Shown in pieces: positions 1 to 10,388 of a DNA stretch of 64,000 nucleotides. The translations under genes were made by a program, and so were the position numbers. The notes beneath the pieces were generated by a model. That model was not told where the DNA came from. It worked only from the letters and a program-made list of their open reading frames with translations, and ran no database searches. Where the stretch lies: positions 11,699,926 to 11,763,925 of the forward strand of contig NC_134984.1 in the NCBI RefSeq assembly GCF_050947335.1, read 5' to 3'. The stretch's first letter is position 1. Every line of letters begins with the position of its first letter. The stretch comes from Megachile rotundata (Eukaryota > Arthropoda > Insecta > Hymenoptera > Megachilidae).

Positions 1-552
1 CTGTGTTACGTTATATAAAATAATTAATTAATACAAGTATTCTAACAAATTCCTTATTTTTTACATAAATATCCTACATAAGTCTCAAAAATATTTTTCT
101 CTTCTATAATTATAATTTCTTTCATATTCATATAACATTACAGGAATTGATGAATTTGGAATTCAAATGCAAAATTATAGACGTCACAACTAGAGTAATG
201 GATTTAGAAAAAGACAATAAAAAATGCACGTCACACGGCAACTACATTGTAGGTTAGAAACCACTTATCATAATTTATCATAAGTGACCCTCACGTTCTA
301 TCCTCATCATAATTATCGAAACCACTTTTCTCCTTTTCAATCACAATTTGTCACACATTTACGTAATCATACAAAATAGGAGTTTATGAATTATTAAAAT
401 TGAAATGCTAAATTACAGACGTCATTCCAACTAGAGCAACCGAGTTAAAAACAAACTAATTTATAACTATGAATCTAATTTCTGTACATTAACAAATTTA
501 TTTTATGCACAAAAATTATTTATTGTAGATACAGGCTGAAATTTCAAGAGGA
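1..552. other. AT-rich non-coding DNA
   Basis: No coding exon or RNA gene is visible. If the receptor gene at 6603-8982 has its 5' exons left of the window, as the protein requires, this stretch is part of a large intron of that gene. Confidence 0.5.
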
Positions 553-1295
553 TATACAGAGTGTTACCTGTAATGCTACTCACGATTTTTCTCCCACTTG
601 CAGTCACCTTACGAAAGAAAGTTTAGGACAACATTTGCAGGGTATGAAGTGTACAATAAATATAGGTAAAGCAAATTTTGAAAATAGTTTGTTTTCTTGG
701 CAAAGTTAAGGTCACCTTGGGTTTTTTAAATAGGAACGTACATTTTTTGTATTCATAGCTTTAGAAGACATCGAGACGAATTCAAAACACATGTTACATG
801 ATATTTTTATTAACATATTACTCGATTTACAAAAGTGGAAATGTGAAGTAAGAGACCGGAATATTACGTGATAGAAGGCAGCATTTTGAACATGTAATTA
901 AATAAAGTGTATTTTTCTTACATTCTAGTCGCGTGTTTACATTCAGTAATCTCTTCAGAATCAAAGAATGGTTACATTACCAAAGTCAAAAGCTAAGTAC
1001 TTCACATTTCCTCTTCTGTAAATTAAGTAACATGTTAATAAAAATATCATGTAACATGTGTTTTGAATTCAGCTCAATGTCCTCTAATGCTACGAATAAA
1101 AAAAATGTATGTTCCTATTTAAAAAACCCAAGATGACTTTAACTTTGCCAAGAAAACAAACCATTTTCAAAATTTGCTTTACTAAGATTTATTGTGCACT
1201 TCATACCCTGCGAATGTTGTCCTAAATTTTCTTTTGTAAGGTGGCTGCAAGTGGAAGAAAAATCGTGAGTAGCGTTACAGGTAACACTTTGTATA
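553..1295. repeat. Long inverted (fold-back) repeat, two 298-bp arms
   Basis: The left arm (about 553-850) reads outward as TATACAGAGTGTTACCTG and continues to AATGTGAAGTA. The right arm (about 998-1295) is its reverse complement with scattered substitutions, roughly 90% identical by eye. Both arms are about 298 bp, and the spacer is about 147 bp. The outer ends resemble ends of short insect DNA elements, but I see no clear target-site duplication and no transposase. Transcription through it would give a long hairpin. The short open frames here (933-1136, 1139-1402) are not genes. Confidence 0.85.
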
Positions 1296-1299
1296 ATGA

Positions 1300-2075
1300 T
1301 TGTAGAACAGATCGATTTATTGTTGAGCAAAATTGAAAAAGTCGTGCAACGAAGGATTAAACCGCATTCGCAACCGCTAATCCTTGCAACTTTGTTTCCC
1401 AACTTTTTGATCTTTTTGCTTCAGCAAATTTCATCCACCACGCCTACCCAGCTTTTCCCATTTTTCATTCTCAACAAACGCTCTTCCCGCGAATTTCTTG
1501 CTAATTACGCTCGTCACAGTTTTCCTTCTACTAAATTTCTTCCATCCCGTGCAAACCCGCTTCATCAGTCCAACAAAATAAATTACAGTTACCCGGATAA
1601 ATTGCTGCTACTTCGAGCTCTGCATTGTCACCCCCACGAGATTAACGCTCGCGCTACTTATCCCCTAACCCCCGTGCGATTTTTATCGAAGAAACAATCA
1701 TCGGAATCGTTTGTTCTAACAGGGAACACTTGCTCCCTTTGAAGTCTGTTATTCGGCAATTGAGCTAAGTGTATTTTTATTTGTCGATCTTTCTGAGTTT
1801 AAAAATTACTCATTTTTGGTAGCGATTTTTGTGACACATTTCAGTGACACTTAATAGTTCAATAACTACAAAATTTAAAAGTTCAACCATTCGAAATCTG
1901 TTAATAACAAAATAAAGAAATTCGGAAATGTAGAAATTCATAAATGTTCCAAAATTTTCTAACTCAAAAATTTAAAGATTTAATAACTTAAAAGGTACAA
2001 ATTACAAATATTCTAAGTATAAATAAACTAGTCCCAAGATTTATAACCTACCGTATAAAAGTTTACTGCGCGTTT
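1300..2075. other. Non-coding stretch downstream of the H15 gene
   Basis: The left half has somewhat higher GC than its surroundings and an open frame (1296-1742) without recognisable protein features. The right half is AT-rich. The 3' UTR of the minus-strand H15 gene should lie here; TTTATT at 1776-1781 (AATAAA on the minus strand) is one possible polyA signal. Confidence 0.45.
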
Positions 2076-4235
2076 CTAATCAGCTATGGAGGATAATGTA
2101 GTCACAGAACTACGCTCGCTGGCCTCATAAGCTTCAAGTGGCAATTCTATCGATTTGTTCTTTTGCGTATCGTCAGCGGATCGAGGTGTTATGACTCGTC
2201 TTGCTCGACGCATGTCTCGTCTGCTTCCCACTTTGCATCTACACTTCCTCTTCCTCCTGCGCCTTCGTTTCCTCTTCTTTTTGCATCTACAGAACTTCCG
2301 CTTTCTCCTCCTCCTCCTCCTCCTTCGTCTGCGTCGTTTCTTGCATTTACAACCCATTTTCCTCTGCAGCTTCGATTTGCGACAAACGTCCAGCAGGTTC
2401 ACCTCCTGCTCCGCGATCTCTTGCAGCTTCATCTCGCTGCTGGTTGGCAGGATGTAATTGCCGCCATTTTTCTTTAGGATTCCATAAGCAACGCCGCGCT
2501 TCAATGCTGTTAGCGTCTGAAAATATGTGGTAATATATTGCGTTATTTATTTATTAAATAAATACAAATGCAATTACATTTTGTTGAAAATGTTAATTCT
2601 AAAATTACCATATCGAAATGACGGATTCATAGGTTTTTTACTTTGGATTGCAGAATTTGATAAATACTGTACTTGTTTATTTATTCGCTTAATTAGATCT
2701 GTAATGTTTTATTGGTAGTTCATACTCGAGTGATACTATACAGATTAAATCTAGAATTAGATTATGGTTCTTGAATCTAATTTGAATGAGGTTGTGGTCA
2801 AATTACGATAGGGATAGGGTTAGGCTAGGATTAAAATACCGTTATTGGCTTTGGTTAGGCTAGTATACGACAAGGGTAATTAGACTAGACAAGTGAATCG
2901 CAAGATTAGATTAGATTAAGCTAGTGTATGATAAGGTTAAATTAAATTAGGTTAGTGTATGACAAGGTTAAATTAGATTAGGTTAGAGTATGACAAAGGT
3001 TAGATTAGATTAGACTAATGTAGATTAGATTAGATTAAACCAGTGTGCAATTAGATTAGTTTAAATTAGGCTAATGCAGGACTAGGTTAGGTTAATTTAG
3101 GCTAGTGAATGAGAAGGTTAGATTAAATTAGACTAATGTAGATTAGATTAGATTAAACCAGTGTGCAATTAGATTAGTTTAAATTAGGCTAATGCAGGAC
3201 TAGGTTAGATCAATTTAGGCTAGTGTATGACAAGGTTAGATTAAATTAGGCTAGTGAATGACAAGGTTAGATTAAATTAGGCTAGTGTATGGCAAGGTTA
3301 AATTAGATTAAGCTAGTGTATGACAAGGTTAGATTAGATTCGACTAATGTAGATTAGATTAGATTAAACCAGTGTGTAATTAGATTAGTTTAAATTAGGC
3401 TAATGCAGGACTAGGTTAGGTTAATTTAGGCTAGTGTATGACAAGGTTAGATTAAATTAGGCTAGTGTATGACTAGGTTAGATTAAATTAAGCTGGTGTA
3501 TGACAAAGGTTAGATTAGATTAGACTGATGTAGACTAGGGTAGGTTAGATTAAAACAGTATGTAAGTAGGTAAGTTTTGATTACGCTAGTGCATGACTGG
3601 ATTAGGTTAATTTAGGCTAGTGAATGACGAGGTTAGATTGAATTAGGCTAGTGTATGACAAGGTTAAATTAGATTAAGCTAGTGTATGACAGAGGTTAGA
3701 TTAGATTAGACTGACGTAGATTAGATTAGATTAAACCACTGTGTAATTAGATTAGTTTAAATTAGGCTAATGCAGGACTAGGTTAGGTCAATTTAGGCTA
3801 GTGAATGACAAGGTTAGATTAAATTAGGCTAGTGTATGACTAGGTTAGGTTAAATTAACCCAATGTATGAATGTGTTTGATTATATTAAGCTAGTATATG
3901 ACTATGGTAGATTAAATTCGACTACTTAAGTTGATGAGATTTCGATCTGTTATCAGTGCGGATGTAAACTTGAGGTATGTTTCCTTTTGAGTACGTTAGA
4001 AAACAATTTTTGTTACAACCTCCGTTATGTTAACATGTATAATATTAATAAATAACAACTTATTAATGCTCTAATCATGAAGAAGACTAACCTGACGACG
4101 TGCCGTATCAGGAGCAATATTATGAACATTTGAAATATAATGCAGAATTTCTTTCGAGCTCGAGCCTTTCAGCTCACGGAGGTTCCTGATAGCCGAGATG
4201 ATCAGCATGAGAGTTTTAGCCGAATCGTTCACCAT
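2076..4235 (-). CDS. H1-like (H15 domain) protein with Arg/Lys/Cys-rich tail, protamine-like
   Basis: This is a two-exon gene that I reassembled: complement(join(2076..2516, 4092..4235)), 194 residues. Exon 1 starts at the ATG at 4235 (MVNDSAKTLM) and ends CGTCAG|GTTAG in phase 0. Exon 2 follows TTTTCAG| and opens TLTALKRGVAYGILKK. Residues 1-72 together read as a linker-histone winged helix: an N-terminal helix, then SSSKEILHYIS, then TLTALKRGVAYGIL, then a glycine-rich hairpin ending in NYILP. Residues 93-146 form a very basic tail with a run of 11 Arg, a run of 5 Arg, many Lys, and CxC pairs at about 104/106, 124/126 and 140/142. A short acidic Ser-rich end follows. In the family, H15 domains bind linker DNA at nucleosomes. 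A basic Cys-containing tail of this kind is typical of protamine-like sperm proteins that compact DNA and cross-link by disulfides. The sperm role is inference. It could also be a divergent somatic H1. Confidence 0.75.
2800..3930. repeat. Degenerate minisatellite inside the H15-gene intron
   Basis: Most of the 1575-bp intron is built from imperfect copies of units such as GGTTAGATTAAATTAGGCTA followed by GTGTATGACAA, with a longer recurring block containing TTAGATTAGATTAAACCAGT. Sub-blocks recur in the same order several times, so the array has a higher-order structure. TTAGG and TTAGA are frequent, as in insect telomere repeats, but the units are long and irregular. This is an interstitial minisatellite, not a telomere. 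Confidence 0.85.
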
Positions 4236-6602
4236 GGCGGTATCGTCTTCGAACTATACCAAGAGTATAAATATATTAGAAACAGTACTGAATACTATCT
4301 CGAAATAGTACTTTGGGAAATGCAGTTTTCATTAACTTTTGAATGACTCATACCGGATCATTTAAAACTCGGTCTTTCATTTATCTTGTATCTGTTTAAT
4401 TAGACATGTCGCTTAAATGACATTCGGAAAACTATGTAACAATCCAAAAAAAGATCTCGTATAATGCAACCATTAATCAATCGGATGATGTGCAATTTGT
4501 GTTGCACACTCGATGAGGAGAAATTAAGTGAACTGTTGTAATTAATGAAAAATTACTCTGTACAAAATAATTAGCTACCTATTGGAAAGAGCTGTCATTT
4601 TTTACTCGGATATTTACATTCTGGCTTCATTTGTAATATCGATCATTATTCACAGGTTGTCATAACTTGTACACGTGTAATCGCTTCTTTATAGTTTGAC
4701 AGTTTAATAACTTAACCTTTGATAATTTCATCACTTTTCATAGTCTTTTAGAAATATAATAAAGAGTCAATGCGATTTTATAACGACATTAATTTAACTT
4801 GATTAAATAAAGAAATTACGTGTAAGTTTAATAGAATTCATATCTAAACAGTCTAAAACTAAGATCCTGACATTGCACAGAAAATATTTATTTTAATTTA
4901 TTTATTGTACTTCTGCAATTATTTAGGAAGAACTTTCAATAGCTTCGTTTCAATAACAAAATTTCTTTCGTGAAATAATTTCTTTTACTTTCGAAGATTA
5001 ATTACTGCCCCGTAAAAATGTTAAGTCCGCCTACTCACAAAAATATTAAAATTCTACACCCCTTCCTCTAAAAGGATCCTTGATGTTCCCCCGAGATCGT
5101 GAATTAATTCACGAAACAGAATGAGTAAAAATACCAGAGAATAATTTAGATAAATCTAAAAGTATGAGAGATATTAATATCAAAATACAGAGAATAGAAA
5201 CCGGAGGCCGAGAATTTTCATAAATACTAAATCAAGACAACTTATTAATATCAAAATACAAATAATGGAAAACCGAGGCTGAGAATTTTCATAAATACGA
5301 AATTAAGAGGACTTATTAATATCGGAATAGAAAGAATGAAAAAATGATGAAGGATTTGTGTACCTTGACGACCGAGATAAACTGGCGCTCAGATAATCCA
5401 TGCGCCTGTTGCTTTCACAAATTCTTTTCATTGAGGCCGAACGATTCTTTCAATCCATACTTCGATAAAGTTAAGCTTCTTTAGAAGAACACGATAAATT
5501 TTCCGTCCGAAAACGTTTAGTCGAAATTTCCGTCACATTGCTGGAAAATGAGCGACGGCCGAGCAATTGTTTACAATTGAAAGGTGATTTGTCGAGCGCG
5601 TACGCGTTCGCTAAGACTTTTCGGAAAAAGAAGAAACGCTGCGACTATCTTCAGAGATATTAATCTGAAAGCTCCTTTTGTTTAAAAATTGCCCGAAAAT
5701 TTCTAAATTAGATTTAAAAAGTTCCTTTAAATTTGCAACTGCAATTTACAATTGTAAATGATGGCTGTGATTCACACATGTAACTGTTTCTCTACTCAGG
5801 AATTTTTGAAAAAAAAAAAAATTGCATAATCAAATTATACGATTTTTTTATGGCATTTCTTGTAAACAATTCATTATTCTATTATTTATTTGATTTTGTA
5901 ATATGTTCTTTAGTGGTTTTCTTGAGTTATGAAACAAAATTTGTTTTTTATATTCTTGTTTATAGATTTTGTTTTTCATTAATAAGAATTACTTTGGAAT
6001 TTTTTTAGATCTATTTAAAACTATTAAATAGTTGAAACTTGTACTTATGTTCAATGAAGAAATGTAACATTGTACTATTTAATTAAAAAATGTAGTATTG
6101 TACTGTTTAATTAAAAAGTATAATGCATTGCTTAAAAAATGCAAAGCTGTGCTAATTTTTAATTTAAAAATGTAGCGTTATACTAATGTTCCCAATTGAA
6201 AACAAAATGTCTAATATTTGTTAGAATATTTACAACAGATTTTTAATATTTGTTTTGTTATTTTATTAAGCAAACTTATCTTCATGTAAATAGATTTGAA
6301 TTTTACCGCCACCGAGATCACAATTTAGATCAATATGGCGGAACGTCTTTCAAGTACATATAATATAACTATAAATGATCAAATGCCATTTTGTATTGAA
6401 AATGTTAACGAAAAATTTTTCTAATAATTTTCACCAAACTTCAAATTTTAAATTGATATGCAACACATAGTATTTTACAATACTTTTATATTAACAAATC
6501 ACGAAAGAGTTTCTATGTTTCAACGGCAGCCATTTAATTTGATGTAATGTATCTAATATAAATTTTCTGAAATAAAAATCATTTATTTGCTTTCATTTAC
6601 AG
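4236..6602. other. Upstream flank of the H15 gene / intron of the receptor gene
   Basis: No coding exon was recognised on either strand. The promoter and 5' UTR of the minus-strand H15 gene should lie just right of 4235. A GC-richer patch at about 5370-5640 could be regulatory. The exons encoding transmembrane helices 1-4 of the receptor are not here. Confidence 0.45.
5173..5360. repeat. Short 71-bp tandem repeat, about 2.5 copies
   Basis: ATTAATATC followed by the same context (…CGAG…GAGAATTTTCATAAATAC) begins at 5173, 5244 and 5315, an exact 71-bp spacing. Copies differ by scattered substitutions. No function is evident. Confidence 0.75.
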
Positions 6603-8982
6603 ATTATTATATTTCACGTAGCTCGTGGACCATTTATTGAAGAATTCACACAATGCGTGACTCACGGTTTCTACACAGAAACATGGCAAGAACAACTCTA
6701 TGTATCTTTAAGTTTGTTCTTTATGTTCCTCCTTCCTCTAGCCATTCTTATCACCACCTATGTTTCTACGATAATTACGATCTCCAGTAAGTATATTTTA
6801 AAATGAAAATTTAGCGCGAAATTTACAGAAAATTTTGGGATTAATATACGTACACTACCGTCCGTAAGTATCCGGACACTTGGTTTCGTTACATAAAACA
6901 TAGTTGAACTTTGTACGAAAGGTATTTAGGGTTATCATATCATTTGTAATAATTATTATTATCTTTTTTGAGGTGTCATAACGTAATAGAATTAATTTTT
7001 AAGTACAAATTATACAATGAAAGTGTGAAAGTAAAATTCATGTCCAGAAGTACAAAGTCCAAATTTGTGAATCTAATGAAACGCTTTCGATTCTAAAAAA
7101 AATTTTAATTTCTACTGTGTTTCATTTCTATGGTGCAGAATGTATTCAGAGGGTTCTTCGATATGTTTCAAGTGTTTGTAAACTGTTGGTAGATGTTTAG
7201 GTTCCCTCAATGGAGATAAGAATGGAGGTAACGCTACGCACTCGACAGTTTCGGTTTAGTTCATCTGTAGTTTCTTTTTCATCGAGATATGAGTTCCAAA
7301 CGAGAATTATCAATCGAAAAACGTTCCAGTATTCTGACCTTCGCAGAAAAAAAATCGATTTTAGTTACTGTTGCAAATACTTGAATAACTTTCATGCAAC
7401 GCGAATGCATATTTCGCTTTTGTCCGAATACTTATGGATGGTAGTGTACATATATTTCCAATTTTTTAGTATTATGAATATTTATCGATCGTACTGAAAT
7501 ATCGATAATTTACATATACTGATTGTGAATTTATAAATTTATGAATTTAGGAATTTGAAGAATTGGAAATTTCAGAATTAAATTAAAAATTAAAAAATTT
7601 ATAAATTTAGGAATTTGAAAGCTTTAGAACATAACAATTTAGAAGTTAAATTTAAGATCTGGGGAGTTGAAGTTTAAAAATTTTTAAGTAAATAAATTTG
7701 AAAATTTGAGATATAAGAAATTCAGAGATTTGATCATTTGAAAATGTAGAAGTACGGAATTTAGATAGGTGAAAATTAAAAAATTTAACAATTTGCAAAT
7801 CCAGAAACTTACAAATTAAACTTCGAAATTTACAATTTACACTATACATCAATGATATAAGTTTTATTCGTCTTTTTTAAAATTATATAAGTATTAACAT
7901 GTTCAACAAATTTAAAAATTATACATCATCATATTAGGTTTAGACAAATATTAACAATTTTAACGAATAACTTTTAGGAAGCGAACGAATGTTCAAGCTT
8001 GAATTAACCAACAACAACATGTACCACATGAATGGAAACATAAACATAAATAGAAGAAAATTAATGCATCGAGCAAAAGTAAAATCATTGAGAATCAGTG
8101 TGGTAATTGTGGCCGCCTTTGTCCTTTGGTGGACGCCATACTACACGATGATGATAATACTTATGTTCCTTAATCCTGACAAACGCGTAAGTATATTATT
8201 TTTTCTAGAATTCAAAATCTTGAATTGTCGAATTGAATTGGAGAACAAAAATTATTCTCCACAATTTCATTAAATAATTTATTTATGTATTTGCACAAAA
8301 TATAAAAATATTATTTTATACAAGTAGAATGTTTGAAACACATTAAAAAGTTATGAAACAACTTTATCGCTCGATAATTTAAATAAAATTAAATACATAT
8401 TATTATACTGTAAAATTATTGTAAATTACTGATATTGATATTACCATAAAAATATCATAAAATATATAAATTTTGTTTAATTCAGTTACAATAAAATTGT
8501 TCACGTTTATAACGTACTCATTTGAAGTATCTTTAATCCATAAGTATAATTCTTGAAATAAATAAGTAAAATACGATATTTACAGCTCAGCGAAGAATTG
8601 CAAAGCGGAATATTCTTCTTCGGCATGAGCAACAGTTTGGTAAACCCTTTGATATACGGCGCCTTTCATCTTTGGCCACGAAGAAACCGTCAGAGTTCTA
8701 TTCACCGGTAAATTAATATAAAAATGCGGAATTAAAAATGAACCTCTTACAAGCTTCTATGTTACATCTTAACAACCACTTGCAAAGCCTGCGATTGTTA
8801 AGCTGAAAGAAAGCTTATCATAAAGGCTATTTTGTGATAATTGTCTTTTTCTTTTCAGAGAATTATCAACGACACAACGGCGAATGACACCGACAAGTAA
8901 CAATGAAAATGGCTGCAGACGAGGTTCACGCGAGAATCGACTACCATTATTTTCCAAAAATAATTCGAATACTAGTATTTGA
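6603..8982 (+). CDS. AKHR: Adipokinetic hormone receptor, 3' part (GPCR), partial
   Basis: Four in-frame exons: 6603..6786, 7978..8186, 8586..8707, 8859..8982 (stop TGA). All introns are GT-AG and the phases match (1, 1, 2 nt of split codons carried correctly). The protein begins before TM5: a second-loop segment with the conserved Cys in TQCVTHGFYTETWQEQLY, then TM5 (FMFLLPLAILITTYVST), a third inner loop with MHRAKVKSLRISVV leading into TM6 (…WWTPYY), MFLNPDKR, then TM7 FFFGMSNSLVNPLIYGAF with the NPxxY-type motif (NPLIY). A Ser/Asn/Arg-rich tail ends NTSI. AKH receptors couple AKH to lipid and sugar mobilisation in fat body. The corazonin receptor is the close alternative, but MSNSLVNPLIYGAFHLW and MFLNPD fit AKHR better. 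The exons for TM1-4 lie outside the window, to the left. AATAAA at 9404-9409 may end the transcript. Reading through the donor at 8708 gives an immediate stop. Confidence 0.85.
6853..7446 (+). mobile_element. Internally deleted Tc1/mariner-type element in a receptor intron
   Basis: It is flanked by TA on both sides (6851-6852 and 7447-7448). The terminal inverted repeats are CACTACCGTCCGTAAGTATC at the left and, at the right, the inverse of CACTACCATCCATAAGTATT. GTATCCGGACACTT is typical of Tc1-like ends. At 7289 an ATG opens a short frame, MSSKRELSIEKRSS, that resembles the N-terminal start of a Tc1 transposase and breaks off after about 25 codons. The rest of the transposase, including any DDE catalytic region, is gone. 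The copy is therefore non-autonomous. It lies in the intron 6787-7977. Confidence 0.8.
7530..7850. repeat. Degenerate AAATTT-rich tract in a receptor intron
   Basis: Irregular copies of phrases such as GAATTTAGGAATTTGAAGAA and GAAAATTTGAG occur here. This is an eroded member of the 8-bp-period AAATT-core repeat family found all over the window. The minus-strand frame at 7652-7852 is a product of the repeat. Confidence 0.6.
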
Positions 8983-9950
8983 AGAGGACTAAATACTATT
9001 GCAGCAGCAGTAGTAGTATTAAAAACAATTATGGAATTTAATAATTCAAATACTAGATACGTGACGAAGAAAACACGAGTAACAATAGTATTAGTTATTC
9101 ATAAAAATTATCTGAAAATAGATGTAAAAGAATCGTATATTTGTTGCTGAGAACAATATAACAGAAATTTTTTTATATGCATACACATAGTACAAAATGA
9201 CATTACTCTATTTAATTATTCTGTTTTTAGTAAAATTCGTTATTAGTTCCAAAATATATTTATTTTTTTTAATTTGCATTTGATTCATAGGTATCAGATA
9301 TTGTTGTTATTGTTAATATTGTTATTTTATAGTAAAACATTGTATACAATAATTGTTTTATTATAGTTTATACTATAAAAGGAAACCCTTCTCTTCAACT
9401 ATGAATAAACTTGAAGATAATAGTTTACAAACATTTGATTACTTTTTTAAAAAAATGTGTAATCACTGTGAATGTAAATAAATAAATAATGTATGTATAT
9501 TTCTATAGTAATTCATAATTTTATAATAAATTTAACAACTGAATTATTGTTCTTTCTTTAAACTATTCATTTTCATTACCATCTCAATATTCATTAATAT
9601 AAATCCAATTCCTTTCTCATGTTATAGTAATATATTTGACTTAATTCTTTATTCATCGTAAAATACCTGATAATATTTATGGGTAAATTTTTCGTTTTTA
9701 AAGCTCGATAAGTCAGTAACAAGATTTAAACAAATATAACGAGTAATATGTGAAGAATTTTAACGCTTCACAATACGTGAACGTAGTAATGTAAATTAAT
9801 AAATTAAAATTTAAACTGATGATAAACATCCGTCAAAGTTCCGTTTCCCGTTTGAATTCTTATTGGCTCATGAGATTCATTCGTTTCTTGAAACCAACGA
9901 ATAGGATGTTTCCTTTAAAGTGTTTTATTTTGACCGCCAGTTATTGAAGG
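8983..9950. other. 3' flank of the receptor gene and intergenic AT-rich DNA
   Basis: This contains the probable 3' UTR. AATAAA at 9404-9409 and the overlapping AATAAATAAAT around 9477-9487 are candidate polyA signals. Nothing else is recognisable. Confidence 0.5.
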
Positions 9951-10388
9951 TGTTCGCACACCATTCACATGGCGAAGGAGACTGCCGATTAGGAATATCG
10001 TGATCGGTGCGTAGATAATAAGAAAATTCATGTGAACAACATTTTACATCGTTTATTGCATGCTTGTGCGCTATTTATTGCATGTGTTTCATACGTTTTT
10101 AATCAATAAACGGAACATAACCTTGCGCATATATCAATGCGTAACGATTACAAATGTTAACAGTATACTTTGTTATTTGACGGTAATACATCACATTTTT
10201 CTTATTTAAATCTATAATTAAAGATTTAAACATTTCAAATAATGTATTGCTGCATATTTAACTTTATTTTAGAATATATATGAAGCAAAATTAAAAATTT
10301 ACAGCTTTCTGCAATTATTACTTAATATTCAGGGATAATATACAATATTCATAGTAGAATTAAATATATACTTGTTGCAGAAATCAGT
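9951..10388 (+). promoter_or_regulatory. 5' leader of the TTF1-like gene with short uORF and 5' UTR intron
   Basis: A likely first non-coding exon ends ATCG|GTGCGT at 10006, and the intron 10007-10380 ends TTGTTGCAG. The main ATG at 10389 lies 8 nt into the next exon. A 7-codon upstream ORF (ATG at 9969, stop at 9990-9992) sits in the leader. The transcription start is inferred, not seen. Confidence 0.5.

Noticed and set aside
2155..2533. Three + strand frames rich in Ser, Leu and Pro
   Set aside because: Antisense shadows of the Arg-rich exon of the H15 gene.
2800..3930. Interstitial telomere (TTAGG)n
   Set aside because: TTAGG occurs but is not tandem. The true units are longer and irregular.
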